Below, piece by piece: positions 7,806 to 16,359 of a DNA stretch of 36,985 nt. Position numbers and translations under genes: made by a program. The notes under the pieces are model-generated. The model saw only the letters and a program-made list of their open reading frames with translations. It ran no database searches and had not been told where the DNA came from. Within the stretch, counting starts at the first letter, position 1; every line of letters starts with the position of its first letter. The stretch is from Psychrobacter sp. FME13 (GTDB taxonomy: Bacteria; Pseudomonadota; Gammaproteobacteria; Pseudomonadales; Moraxellaceae). The stretch spans positions 1 through 36,985 of the forward strand of contig NZ_RRYV01000022.1 in the NCBI RefSeq assembly GCF_014861395.1, in the 5' to 3' direction.

Positions 7806-8342
7806 ATGAGTACTCTTATGAAGACTACAATCGTTGCAAAACCTTTAACCAAAGCTGGTTTTGCACCCTACGGCACCGTTATCGAACCCTATGACAAGGA
7901 TCAGCAAACGCCTGAAAACAGCTACCATATCAATAAAGGCTATGCGTGTCGTCATCACGCCATCGCTGAAGCTAAGCTCGATGGTGGTAACGTGGGCATG
8001 AGTATCTTCCGTGCCAAAAAACGTGATTTCCCTATCGTATTATCCGTGATGGAATATCATCCATTTGGTACGCAGGCATTTTTTTCGATGAATGCTCAGG
8101 ACTATATCGTGGTCGTTGCACCTGCAGGAGAGCCACCAAAATCTGCTGAGGATTTGACGGTGTTTTATGCCAAATCGCATCAAGGCGTACAGTATGATGC
8201 CAATGTCTGGCATCATCCACTACTCGCACTTGGGCGCGACTCTGATTTTTTGGTCATTGATCGTATCAATGGTGAAGGTCAGAATTGCTATGAGCTCGAT
8301 ATAGAGGATTGGCAAGTGCAAGTTGATCTGGCTTCGGAATAG
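7806..8342 (+). CDS. allA: Ureidoglycolate lyase
   Basis: AllA cleaves (S)-ureidoglycolate to glyoxylate and urea, the last step of the route encoded here. The 178-residue protein has the AllA family layout: [16 protein letters not shown] at the N-terminus, an SIFRAK--DFP segment, [11 protein letters not shown] and the [14 protein letters not shown] block that lines the active site. The start at 7806 has AAGG eleven bases upstream, and another in-frame ATG follows at 7818. It is the last gene of the urate series and is separated from its terminator by a MITE. The urea released would need a urease elsewhere in the genome. Confidence 0.93.
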   Translation: MSTLMKTTIVAKPLTKAGFAPYGTVIEPYDKDQQTPENSYHINKGYACRHHAIAEAKLDGGNVGMSIFRAKKRDFPIVLSVMEYHPFGTQAFFSMNAQDYIVVVAPAGEPPKSAEDLTVFYAKSHQGVQYDANVWHHPLLALGRDSDFLVIDRINGEGQNCYELDIEDWQVQVDLASE

Positions 8343-8357
8343 TTTCAGACAGTACTA

Positions 8358-8527
8358 GGGTGTGTCCTCATTTTAAAAATGGTGATAAAAATTAGATAAA
8401 TTGCAGTCAAACAAGGAAAATAGCGCAGATAATATCGAGATATTAGTCAGCTATTTGACGCCGTTTGGCAAGATTTAGCCATTTTTAACCCATTTAGATA
8501 ACTATCGATTGAATTGAGGACATGCCC
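8358..8527. mobile_element. 170-bp MITE, copy 1 (TA target duplication)
   Basis: The ends GGGTGTGTCCTCA and TGAGGACATGCCC are inverted repeats matching at 11 of 13 positions, flanked by TA at 8356-8357 and 8528-8529. The element has no coding capacity. Starting 73 bases from its left end is the near-palindrome AATATCGAGATATT (8431-8444), the same offset as in the other two copies. It is closely similar to copy 3 over most of its length. It lies between allA and the allA terminator, so it is transcribed as part of the urate operon's 3' untranslated region. Confidence 0.88.
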
Positions 8528-8546
8528 TAATAATAGGTGATAGCAA

Positions 8547-8576
8547 GACTAGCTAATAGCCATTAGCTGGTTTTTT
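8547..8576 (+). terminator. Rho-independent terminator of the urate operon
   Basis: The arms CTAGCTAAT (8549-8557) and ATTAGCTGG (8562-8570) pair over nine bases with one G-U and a four-base loop, followed by TTTTTT. It ends the plus-strand uraD-allA series. The MITE at 8358-8527 lies between the allA stop codon and this hairpin. Confidence 0.85.
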
Positions 8577-8648
8577 CATTTGTTGCAGATTAGGGTGCAT
8601 TACCGGTAAGCAAAAAATCGCTAAACAAAAAACTTTCTATGAGCTGCC

Positions 8649-8677
8649 TTGTTTTTCATGTACTATTATACTAGAAT
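8649..8677 (+). promoter_or_regulatory. trpR promoter with overlapping trp-type operator
   Basis: TTGTTT (8649-8654) and TAGAAT (8672-8677) are separated by 17 bases, a good sigma-70 arrangement. Overlapping the spacer and -10 box is GTACTATTATACTAG (8660-8674). It keeps the E. coli trp operator layout CTAG-NNNN-CTAG, as CTAT-TATA-CTAG. It lies about 70 bases before trpR, so TrpR probably represses its own transcript and, by read-through, trpE and trpG. Confidence 0.6.
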
Positions 8678-8743
8678 ACTGAAACAAGATTAAGGCTAAA
8701 ATCAGCAAGACAGCCATCTACCCTTTTATGAAGATTAAATACT

Positions 8744-9019
8744 ATGAGTACTGATCCCTATTCAAGTTTACTGAAGCATTTAGCGAATTGTAGTGACAGC
8801 GATGATATGGCAGAACTATTCCGTGCCCTACTGACGGATAAAGAGCAGCTTGAGATTGCCAACCGTATTCGTATTTTTGATGCTTTAGATCGTGGCATCA
8901 CTCAACGTGAAATCTCTGAACAGTTAGGCGTCGGTATCGCCACTGTCTCTCGCGGTGCTAAAGCCATACAAAGTCATGATATCAGTGCGCTACTAGCGAC
9001 ACTTAGACAAGACACTTAA
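8744..9019 (+). CDS. trpR: Trp operon repressor TrpR
   Basis: This 91-residue all-helical DNA-binding protein closely resembles TrpR. The helix-turn-helix at residues 52-75 reads ITQREISEQLGVGIATVSRG, where E. coli TrpR has GAGIATITRGSN, and the upstream TDKEQLEIANRIRIFDAL matches the TDPEER-type helix of the family. TrpR binds tryptophan as corepressor. It is slightly shorter than the E. coli protein (108 residues) at the N-terminus. It precedes trpE and trpG on the same strand, and a matching operator lies upstream. YerC/YecD-type relatives are the alternative, but GIATVSRG and the genetic context favour TrpR. Confidence 0.85.
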   Translation: MSTDPYSSLLKHLANCSDSDDMAELFRALLTDKEQLEIANRIRIFDALDRGITQREISEQLGVGIATVSRGAKAIQSHDISALLATLRQDT

Positions 9020-9077
9020 TACAGTCAATTCACTATACCTGACACAATACTCTCAACATTCTTTTTATTTTTAGCTA

Positions 9078-9247
9078 GGGCGTCTCATCAATTAGATTAT
9101 CAGGCTTAAAATAAGAAAAATTGTAGATAAACAAGGAAGAAATTGCCGTTAATATGAATATATTGACAAAATTTCTGACGATGTTTAGCAAAATTTAGCC
9201 ATTTTAAGACCATTAAATGTATTAATGTGCTAATTGATGACACGCTC
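9078..9247. mobile_element. 170-bp MITE, copy 2 (between trpR and trpE)
   Basis: The terminal repeats GGGCGTCTCATCAATTAG and CTAATTGATGACACGCTC match at 16 of 18 positions, flanked by TA at 9076-9077 and 9248-9249. Its length is exactly that of copies 1 and 3, and an AATATGAATATATT core starts at the same offset of 73 bases (9151-9164). The interior has diverged clearly from the other copies, so it represents an older insertion or a separate subfamily. Only 32 bases separate it from the trpE start codon. Confidence 0.85.
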
Positions 9248-9279
9248 TAATACATATTTGAACTATTCCGGACTTTGTT

Positions 9280-10698
9280 ATGACCTTTCCTACACTACTG
9301 CACGGCCAACCTACGGCGATTGATATTCCTAGCAAACCACAGCGTATTAAGCTCACTCAAGATATTGACTTTTTTGCGTTATTCAAACGTATAGAAAGCA
9401 CTTTTGATACCTGCTACCTACTCGAATCTTTAGGTGAAGACAGCCATATCTCACGTCATCATGCCATTGGGTTCAATCCAGTCATGACCATCGCTGCCAT
9501 CGATCGCAACACCCTTGCCATCACCGATAACAAAACTGCTGAAACAAACCACTACCAAACCGAAAACCCATATCAACTATTGCGTGAGATTACCCCGCAA
9601 CACGTTATCGCTCGTGACCAGAGCGGTGGTTTGGTCGGCTATCTAGGCTATGACAGTGTGAATTTTTTTGAGCCCAGCCTCACTGCAAAGTCTAGCGACG
9701 ATTTTGAACCGTTTAAGTTTGGCGTATATTTAGATGGATTAACGCTCGACAAGATGACGGGCGAAATTTTCTATTTTTATTATCCGACCGATCAGCAAGA
9801 AAACCGTATCGAGCACATCAAAGCGTTACTTGATACACCTACTCCAAGTTGTGAAAATCCAACGGTTGAGTTTTTAGGTGACGGCATGAGCCAAGAGGAA
9901 CATGCGAAAGCGGTAATGCAGGTCAAAGAAGATATTATTGCCGGACGTATCTTTCAGTGCGAGGTAGGGTTTAAGTCTAAATATCGTATCGCTGGTGACA
10001 AGATGCCCATTTATGAAAAGCTGCGTAGCGTCAACCCATCACCGCACATGTACTTTATGAAGTTTGACCAGCAGTGCATCATCGGCGCTTCACCCGAATT
10101 ATTGTTTCGCTTGCGTCAAGGTGAAATGGAAACCTACCCGCTTGCCGGCACTGCCAAGCGCGGCGTCGATGTGATCGAAGACCGTAAGCTTGCCCGCGCA
10201 CTGCTTAACGACGAAAAAGAGATTGCCGAACATAACATGCTGGTCGACTTGCATCGTAATGATATTGGTCGTGTAGCACGATTTGGCACAGTAAAGGTAC
10301 GTAACCTAATGGACATCAAACGCTTCTCGCACGTGCAGCATATATCGTCTGAGATTGTCGGAATTTTACATCCCAACGAAGACATGTTTAGCGCCCTTGC
10401 CAGTAACTTCCCCGCAGGCACATTGTCTGGGGCACCAAAGGTTGAAGCCATTAAAGTCATTAATGAGTTAGAGCCAGATGGTCGCGGTGCTTATGGCGGC
10501 GCGCTCGGTTCATTCAATTTCAATGGCGATTGTATCTTTGCCATTCCTATTCGCAGCTTGTTTATGAATGGTGAATCGGCTTATGCCCAAACCTGTGGCG
10601 GCAATGTATATGACTCCAATCCAGCCGATGAATACTTAGAGATTCAACGCAAACTGTCAGCGATGAAAGTCGTATTAGACAGCTTTATGTCGCTGTAG
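9280..10698 (+). CDS. trpE: Anthranilate synthase component I
   Basis: TrpE makes anthranilate from chorismate using ammonia from TrpG, in the first committed step of tryptophan synthesis. The 472-residue chorismate-binding enzyme has the tryptophan feedback motif LLES at 47-50 and the C-terminal catalytic blocks PLAGTAKRG, DLHRNDIGRV, FPAGTLSGAPK and YAQTCGGNVYDSNP. It is shorter than the 520-residue E. coli TrpE. The feedback motif and the adjacent trpR and trpG argue against PabB or a salicylate synthase. No strong ribosome binding site is seen before the ATG. A MITE occupies most of the upstream spacer, leaving little room for a private promoter. Confidence 0.9.
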   Translation: MTFPTLLHGQPTAIDIPSKPQRIKLTQDIDFFALFKRIESTFDTCYLLESLGEDSHISRHHAIGFNPVMTIAAIDRNTLAITDNKTAETNHYQTENPYQLLREITPQHVIARDQSGGLVGYLGYDSVNFFEPSLTAKSSDDFEPFKFGVYLDGLTLDKMTGEIFYFYYPTDQQENRIEHIKALLDTPTPSCENPTVEFLGDGMSQEEHAKAVMQVKEDIIAGRIFQCEVGFKSKYRIAGDKMPIYEKLRSVNPSPHMYFMKFDQQCIIGASPELLFRLRQGEMETYPLAGTAKRGVDVIEDRKLARALLNDEKEIAEHNMLVDLHRNDIGRVARFGTVKVRNLMDIKRFSHVQHISSEIVGILHPNEDMFSALASNFPAGTLSGAPKVEAIKVINELEPDGRGAYGGALGSFNFNGDCIFAIPIRSLFMNGESAYAQTCGGNVYDSNPADEYLEIQRKLSAMKVVLDSFMSL

Positions 10699-10770
10699 TT
10701 TGCAACTGCTGTAATTCATACCAGCCGTAATTCGCACACTGACCATATTTTATTAAAGAGTTTATGACCC

Positions 10771-11418
10771 ATGAATGTTTTAATTATCGATAACTACGAC
10801 TCGTTTACTTTTAATCTTTACCAATATATTGGGGAGATTTTACAAACCATGGACGGTGATGAAGAAGCAAACGTCATCGTTAAACGCAACAATGAAATTA
10901 CACTGGCTGACGTGCAAGCGATGAATCTTGACCGTATCATTATATCACCAGGCCCTGGCGCACCTGATGATCCTGCCTACTTCGGTATTTGTGCTGAGGT
11001 CATCAAAGTCATGGGTAAGACGACGCCAATACTAGGTGTGTGCTTAGGCATGCAAGGCATCGCTCATGTGTTTGGCGGTGATGTGATACGTGCCAATGTA
11101 CCGATGCATGGCAAAGTCTCAGCGATTCGTCACGATGGTGCGGGTGTCTATCAAGGATTACCACAAGCCATTGAAATCATGCGCTATCACTCATTGATGG
11201 TGAAAGCCAAGACACTGCCAGATTGCTTAACTGTCACCGCCGTCGTTGATAATGAGCAACATAGTGAGCATAGCCTAGCCAAATCAGCACTAGCAGGCGA
11301 TGAAATCATGGGCTTACAACACAAAGACTATCCAATTCAAGGTGTGCAGTTTCATCCAGAATCATTCGCGACTGAAGGTGCCAAGCGTTTGCTCACTAAT
11401 TTTTTAATGCAAATATAA
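10771..11418 (+). CDS. trpG: Anthranilate synthase component II (glutamine amidotransferase)
   Basis: TrpG releases ammonia from glutamine for TrpE. The 215-residue class I amidotransferase has the N-terminal IDNYDSFTFNL, the oxyanion loop SPGPGAPDD, the nucleophile Cys91 in GVCLGMQG and the His195/Glu197 pair in QFHPES. An AAAGAG lies eleven bases before the ATG. It follows trpE by 72 bases on the same strand. No trpD or trpC follows, so this is a stand-alone trpEG pair. PabA is the usual alternative for this family, but the trpR and trpE neighbours favour TrpG; it may serve both roles. Confidence 0.88.
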   Translation: MNVLIIDNYDSFTFNLYQYIGEILQTMDGDEEANVIVKRNNEITLADVQAMNLDRIIISPGPGAPDDPAYFGICAEVIKVMGKTTPILGVCLGMQGIAHVFGGDVIRANVPMHGKVSAIRHDGAGVYQGLPQAIEIMRYHSLMVKAKTLPDCLTVTAVVDNEQHSEHSLAKSALAGDEIMGLQHKDYPIQGVQFHPESFATEGAKRLLTNFLMQI

Positions 11419-11436
11419 AACAGGTATAAATTCGCT

Positions 11437-12216
11437 ATGTTTGTCACATCACCTAATATAAAGCGCTCATTCACACGTATGACGGTGTTTGCTAGTCTGA
11501 TGATAGTGGCTTCTTTCAGCTCGGCAGTGGCACCTATTGAGGCAAACTTTATATTGGGGATGGACATTCAGGGTCAACGTTTAAACCTCTATAGGGATTG
11601 CGAAGAAGGGAGCGTAACTTGCGACAATATGCTACTAGTTGCTCCTGATTTAGGGCGACTCTTGCAAACAAAACAGGTAGGCAAGAAACTCGATAATACG
11701 CCTTATCTCAATAATACGCCTTATTCTGTCAAGCTTTATGCAGCCAAAACCAAGCACAGTGTGTGTAAAGATGGTGTGACTCCTTGTAGGTTTCAGGGTT
11801 ATGTCTTTGAGGGTAAAGACTTTAACGGATTTATCGATCCATCAAACCATGAAATATATATTGGCAGCAACAGTACCAGTGATGGCCATAATTTCTCCTA
11901 CAAAGAAAATACCACTTATTTACCGTTAGCGTCACAAGCTGGGCTAATTGATGGTATCTACGAAACGTCTGATCAAGAAATAAACGGTAGCTATCATGAC
12001 ATACGACAAGAAGTCAGTCGGCTATATGGTGAAGAAATGGCAGCCGACTTGAAACAAGAACAAAAACAAAAACAAAAACAAAAACAATGGATTAAACAGC
12101 GTTCAAAAGACTGCGGTGCAAACGCATCACATCAGCCAAGAACCCAAGCAGAGAAAGTGTGCTTTATTCAGCAAAACAACACCCGAGAACAAGCATGGTT
12201 TTTGTGGATTGATTAG
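11437..12216 (+). CDS. Secreted protein with a C-terminal LprI-like (DUF1311) segment
   Basis: This 259-residue protein starts with a basic region and a hydrophobic stretch (about 15-31, VFASLMIVASFSSAVA) typical of a Sec signal peptide. The middle 150 residues have four Cys (RDCEEGSVTC, VCKDGVTPC) that could form disulfides, and they match nothing I recognise. The last 45 residues, from WIKQRSKDCG to REQAWFLWID, have the Trp/Arg/Cys pattern of LprI or DUF1311 domains, some of which inhibit lysozyme. A four-copy CAAAAA repeat codes a (Lys-Gln)n hinge between the two parts. It begins 18 bases after trpG but has only a weak ribosome binding site. Confidence 0.7.
   Translation: MFVTSPNIKRSFTRMTVFASLMIVASFSSAVAPIEANFILGMDIQGQRLNLYRDCEEGSVTCDNMLLVAPDLGRLLQTKQVGKKLDNTPYLNNTPYSVKLYAAKTKHSVCKDGVTPCRFQGYVFEGKDFNGFIDPSNHEIYIGSNSTSDGHNFSYKENTTYLPLASQAGLIDGIYETSDQEINGSYHDIRQEVSRLYGEEMAADLKQEQKQKQKQKQWIKQRSKDCGANASHQPRTQAEKVCFIQQNNTREQAWFLWID
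12061..12084 (+). repeat. In-frame CAAAAA hexanucleotide repeat (4 copies)
   Basis: Four perfect CAAAAA units encode alternating Gln-Lys in the hinge of the LprI-like protein. The unit is a multiple of three, so slippage would change linker length without a frameshift. Confidence 0.9.
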
Positions 12217-12337
12217 CCCTACCTAAATCTTATCAGTTCGATGCCTTATTCCGACTATACTCGTCATTAATGCCTGCTTTGTATTTTCACACGCCATAGC
12301 ATTTCCGAGCGACTCAGTAATATTTTCATGATAAACT

Positions 12338-12377
12338 CAAACAAAAGACAGTCTAATTATAGGCTGTCTTTTGTTTG
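12338..12377. terminator. Strong bidirectional terminator hairpin
   Basis: The arms CAAACAAAAGACAG (12338-12351) and CTGTCTTTTGTTTG (12364-12377) are perfectly complementary over 14 bases. A-rich and T-rich flanks suit termination in either direction. It ends the trp and LprI-like transcription unit and isolates the DMT transporter gene. Confidence 0.8.
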
Positions 12378-12465
12378 TTCAGTATTGCTTAGCACATTTG
12401 AACAGCGGGCAATCTTACACAAGGTTGTATCATTCAGATAATAATAAGAAAACAATAGGGCGAAC

Positions 12466-13404
12466 ATGGATAAAGCAATCCCATCATCAAAGTCATGGAT
12501 AGGCATCATTCAAATCATCACAGCTGCTGTTTGCTGGGGTACATTAGGAATATTTTCTACTTACCTTAATCAAATTGGCTTTAGTGGATGGCAGACAACT
12601 ATTTTACGCATCGTAACCGCTGCGCTGCTTGTGCTCGTCATGCTACCAAAACTATGGCCGCATTTAATTAAACTGCGACCCAAGCAATGGATTGGATTGG
12701 CATTTCAGTCTTTGATAGGCGTGCTTGGCATGTCGTTATGTTATTTCTTTGCCGTTATCTACGTCGGTGCAGGCCCCGCTGTCGCACTGCTCTATACTGC
12801 ACCCGTTTTTAGCTTGTTATTTTCGACGCTTTTGCTCAATGAATCTATTACTCGTCAATCAGCCCTACTGGCTCTAATGGCAGTGTTTGGCGTTGGATTG
12901 ACGATGTTAGGTGAGCAAGCACAGGTCAACTGGGGTATTGTCTTGGGGCTATTGTCAGGAATGTGCTACTCATTATATGGCGTGCTGGGCAAACGAGCGA
13001 TGCATAATGCTCACCCTGCCCCGTTAGTGTTTTTTACCTCGATTATTATCAGTGCTGGTGTGTTGCTATTATTACCAGAGACTTATCGTACTTATGAGCA
13101 GCTACTAAGCCTACCACTACCGACTTGGGGCTATGTCTTAGGGCTGTCTTTACTAGGAACTGTCGTACCATTTGCGCTGTATATGAAAGCATTAGAAAAG
13201 CTGCCTGCCTCTCGCGCATCCGTATTTACGATTTTTGAGCCGTTGACAGCCATTGCTCTTGCGACCATATTGCTACATCAATCATTGTCATTGATTCAAT
13301 ATGTGGGTGTGGTATTAATTCTACTAGCCGCTTTATTTAATGCCATGCTGAACGGTACTGCCACTCGCGTACCACGTTGGCTAAAAAAACGGCAAAAGGT
13401 ATAA
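12466..13404 (+). CDS. EamA/DMT-family transporter
   Basis: This 312-residue inner-membrane protein has ten predicted hydrophobic helices made of two EamA repeats. The first begins ITAAVCWGTLGIFSTYL and the second begins VNWGIVLGLLSGMCYSLYGVLGKR. Each repeat has the conserved AAVCWG or GMCYSLYG start and a Pro-rich loop (GAGPAVALLYTAPVF, LPASRASVFTIFEPLTA). The family exports amino acids, metabolites or nucleosides, and the substrate here is unknown. AGGG lies nine bases before the ATG. Strong terminators on both sides make it a separate transcription unit. Confidence 0.9.
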   Translation: MDKAIPSSKSWIGIIQIITAAVCWGTLGIFSTYLNQIGFSGWQTTILRIVTAALLVLVMLPKLWPHLIKLRPKQWIGLAFQSLIGVLGMSLCYFFAVIYVGAGPAVALLYTAPVFSLLFSTLLLNESITRQSALLALMAVFGVGLTMLGEQAQVNWGIVLGLLSGMCYSLYGVLGKRAMHNAHPAPLVFFTSIIISAGVLLLLPETYRTYEQLLSLPLPTWGYVLGLSLLGTVVPFALYMKALEKLPASRASVFTIFEPLTAIALATILLHQSLSLIQYVGVVLILLAALFNAMLNGTATRVPRWLKKRQKV

Positions 13405-13444
13405 AACTCTGTTGTAATGGACAAAACTCTTGATATGTTTATAA

Positions 13445-13482
13445 AAAAAGCCCCAACCATGACAACATGATTGGGGCTTTTT
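13445..13482. terminator. Rho-independent terminator after the DMT transporter
   Basis: The arms AAAAAGCCCCAA (13445-13456) and TTGGGGCTTTTT (13471-13482) pair perfectly. An inner CATG/CATG extension gives a long stem with one mismatch and an ACAA loop. It lies about 40 bases after the transporter stop codon and is symmetrical enough to act on both strands, protecting the minus-strand ABC operon end too. Confidence 0.9.
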
Positions 13483-13578
13483 ATTGTTTAAGTCTGTATA
13501 TTGCTCAGGGCGGTATATTGCTTAAGGCTTCATATTACTCAGAGCTTCACTTTGACAATAGAAGCTCACTTTTTAGCT

Positions 13579-14325
13579 TTATTGCTTCTCGATACGCTGT
13601 AAAAACGCCTGCGTACGTGGATGCGTTGATAGCTCAAACATCTGCTCAGCGCTGCCTTCTTCGACCACATGACCATCTTCGATTAATACCACATGGTCTG
13701 CGACATCACGGGCAAAGTTGACTTCGTGAGTTACCACAACCATGGTCCAGCCTTCCGATGCCAATTGCTTCATCGTCTCAAGGACATCTTGCACCAGCTC
13801 TGGATCAAGCGCCGAGGTTGGCTCATCGAACAACAGTAATGATGGCTCAATAGCCAGCGCACGAGCAATACCGATACGCTGCTGCTGACCACCAGATAGC
13901 TGAAACGGATAGAGATCCGCTTTGTCTGACAGACCCACTTTCTCTAGTAAAACTAAAGCCTGTTCACGGGCTTGCGCTTTGGTTTGACCTTGAACCACTG
14001 TCGGTCCAAGCATTAGGTTTTCGATAGCTGTCTTATGTGGAAATAAATTATAAGACTGAAAAACCATGCCTGATTTGCGCTGCAGAGCCAATAAGGTTTT
14101 TTTCTTAGGCTTAGTAGCAAAGTCGACGCTCAAGCTATTGTCATCAAAAGCAATCACACCTTGATCAGGAATCTCCAGCGCATTTAAACAACGTAAAAAT
14201 GTCGTCTTACCTGACCCTGAAGGTCCTAATATTACGATCACTTTGCCTTTATTGATCGTCAAGTCGATGCCTTTTAGCACCTGATTGCCACCAAAAGCTT
14301 TATGAATATTAGTGACTTTGATCAT
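13579..14325 (-). CDS. Amino acid ABC transporter ATP-binding protein
   Basis: This 248-residue ATPase of the polar amino acid uptake family (GlnQ/TcyN type) energises the permease and binding protein encoded upstream. Walker A is GPSGSGKTT at residues 34-42, the signature is QLSGGQQQRIGIARAL, Walker B is LLLFDEPTSALDPE, and the switch His is in VVVTHEVNFARDVADHV. It is last of three minus-strand genes, 123 bases after the permease, so it may have lower expression or its own promoter. The substrate follows from the binding protein, most likely cystine. Confidence 0.93.
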   Translation of the reverse strand: MIKVTNIHKAFGGNQVLKGIDLTINKGKVIVILGPSGSGKTTFLRCLNALEIPDQGVIAFDDNSLSVDFATKPKKKTLLALQRKSGMVFQSYNLFPHKTAIENLMLGPTVVQGQTKAQAREQALVLLEKVGLSDKADLYPFQLSGGQQQRIGIARALAIEPSLLLFDEPTSALDPELVQDVLETMKQLASEGWTMVVVTHEVNFARDVADHVVLIEDGHVVEEGSAEQMFELSTHPRTQAFLQRIEKQ

Positions 14326-14448
14326 AAAAATTCCTGTTGTACTGATCTTTATTTGCGACTGTTTATTCTGAATCGCTTGTATGACTGATGGCTAATCCAT
14401 CATTACTTACTAACAAGCACTTATTAATAATCGTTTATTAGCCATCAA

Positions 14449-15207
14449 TTATTTTGCCACGTAGCGATCCAGTCGGGTTTCAAGTTTGCCTTGAATAAAG
14501 GTCAAGAACAAACAGATACCCCAATAAATAATCGCCGCTTCAGTATAAACCAGCATAAACTCATAGTTGCGTGCCGTAATGATTTGCGCTTGTTTAAACA
14601 GCTCAGTGACGAGTACCAATGATGCCAAAGAGGTGTCTTTTACCAAACTGATAAACGTATTGGATAACGGTGGAACAGATACCCGAAGCGCTTGTGGCAA
14701 AATAACGTGACGAAAGGTTTGCAGATACGTCAGACCAACCGTCGATCCTGCTTCCCATTGCCCTTTTGGTATCGATAAAATCGAGGCACGCACCGTCTCT
14801 GATGCATAAGCGCCGATATTTAGCGAAAAAGCAATAATTGCTGACGGAAAAGGATCGAGCTTTACTCCGACACTTGGTAGACCATAGAAAATAATAAATA
14901 GCTGAACCAACATCGGTGTACCACGAATCGCAGACACATAGATACGAGCCAGTCTATAGATAACCTCATGGAACACACCAGTACGCGGCACGATACGAAT
15001 CAGCGCCACTGTCAGTGCAATGACTATACCAATCGTAAATGAGATCAACGCCAGTGGTATCGAATAGTAGATACCACCTTTGAGCATTGGCCAAAACGAT
15101 GAGATGACAATCTGTGCCCGATCAGCACTCATAAATGGCAGTGCTGCCAAAAAATCTGCTAACCATGAGGCTGACATGACAGACGCCGGTATGATAGACA
15201 CTGACAT
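14449..15207 (-). CDS. Amino acid ABC transporter permease
   Basis: This 252-residue permease of the HisM/GlnP/TcyL type has five or six hydrophobic segments. The cytoplasmic coupling loop (EAA motif) reads [26 protein letters not shown] and contacts the ATPase. The N-terminal [17 protein letters not shown] and the [19 protein letters not shown] segment are highly typical of the polar amino acid family. The start codon overlaps the stop of the binding-protein gene as TAATG, so translation is coupled. It probably forms a homodimer. Confidence 0.92.
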   Translation of the reverse strand: MSVSIIPASVMSASWLADFLAALPFMSADRAQIVISSFWPMLKGGIYYSIPLALISFTIGIVIALTVALIRIVPRTGVFHEVIYRLARIYVSAIRGTPMLVQLFIIFYGLPSVGVKLDPFPSAIIAFSLNIGAYASETVRASILSIPKGQWEAGSTVGLTYLQTFRHVILPQALRVSVPPLSNTFISLVKDTSLASLVLVTELFKQAQIITARNYEFMLVYTEAAIIYWGICLFLTFIQGKLETRLDRYVAK

Positions 15208-16043
15208 TACTTTTTCTGACTTATATCAGCACCAAAGAACTCTTCGCTAAGCTTGGTCAAGGTACCATCAGCGGCCAACGCTTCCATCGCATCATTTAGT
15301 TTTTCCACGACTGCGTCATCGCCTTTGATCAATACCAAACCTGAGCCACGTAGCTCACTAGCAGGAGCCGTCAGTTTAATCTCCATGTTTGAATCTGGGA
15401 ATTTTTTGAGGTAGTCCAATACTGCTAGATTGTCATTCATGGTAAAGTCAGCACGATCTTGTTTGACCAACTGAATGGCCTGCGCCATGCCATCGACAGG
15501 GACGATTTCTGTTTCATACTTCTCTGCCATCTCGCCATAGTTACTACTTAATGATTGAGCCGTACGCAACCCTTTTAAACTTTCCCACGAGCTATAACGG
15601 TCGTCATCAGTCGGTGCTAGAACTACCGCACCTGACCAGCTATAAGGACTGGCTTTATCATACTTTGCTTTGCGCTCAGGCGTGGTCAAACTAACTTGGT
15701 TAGCCACCATATCGAAGCGTCCTGAATCCAAACCTGCCAGCATAGCATCCCATTGGGTTTCTTTGAACTCGACGTCTACGCCTAGTTTATCTGCTACTGC
15801 ACGCGTTACTTCAACATCATAACCCGTTAGTTTTCCGCTCTCATCATGGTACGTGAACGGAGGATAAGTACCCTCTGTACCAACGTTGATGGTACCACCA
15901 TTGTTGATACGTTGTAGCAAATCAGAACCGCCCGTTGCGGTACTGTCAGTCGCACTGGTATCAGCTTCGTTGGTAGTAGATTGACCGCAGGCAGCAAGCA
16001 ACATAGTGCTGGCAGCTAGGGCTAATAGATTGCGACGTTTCAT
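15207..16043 (-). CDS. Amino acid (probably cystine) binding lipoprotein
   Basis: This 278-residue solute-binding protein of family 3 is a lipoprotein with the lipobox LLAAC (Cys19). After a low-complexity Ser/Thr/Asp linker (about 20-42), the mature domain begins [20 protein letters not shown]. It continues [32 protein letters not shown], which closely resembles the E. coli cystine-binding protein FliY/TcyJ. C-terminal [17 protein letters not shown] also matches. Cystine is therefore the best guess, and other polar amino acids are possible. AAGGAAACCCC precedes the ATG. As first gene it should be made in excess over the permease and ATPase. Confidence 0.92.
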   Translation of the reverse strand: MKRRNLLALAASTMLLAACGQSTTNEADTSATDSTATGGSDLLQRINNGGTINVGTEGTYPPFTYHDESGKLTGYDVEVTRAVADKLGVDVEFKETQWDAMLAGLDSGRFDMVANQVSLTTPERKAKYDKASPYSWSGAVVLAPTDDDRYSSWESLKGLRTAQSLSSNYGEMAEKYETEIVPVDGMAQAIQLVKQDRADFTMNDNLAVLDYLKKFPDSNMEIKLTAPASELRGSGLVLIKGDDAVVEKLNDAMEALAADGTLTKLSEEFFGADISQKK

Positions 16044-16359
16044 GGGGTTTCCTTCCGCGAATAGATGAATAAATACTCAACATACAGCAAGTAGAGGCTA
16101 GTAACAAACTAAAATCGCTGAAATATACGCGTGGTTTATGTGTCACGCTTCTCATTGCTCGGTAAATTTATTGTATTTTCTTGTGGCTGCAAGTTTTGAG
16201 GGCAAATGATGTATTTTTCAATACTGTTTCTCTATTATTTTTTAAATTTCAAAGCATATTCAGATGTTATTGCTGTTCAATAAATATCAGCTTATCGATA
16301 TAGCCCCTGACTTTAGACAAGAAAATGTAAAAAATCAGTGGGCATACGTAAGGTGACCA
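16044..16359. other. Gene-free stretch between the ABC operon and hutC
   Basis: This 316-base AT-rich gap must hold the promoter of the minus-strand ABC operon, near its left end, and the 3' end of hutC at its right. I see no perfect inverted repeat that would act as a hutC terminator, no RNA gene and no operator that I can name. Confidence 0.5.
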
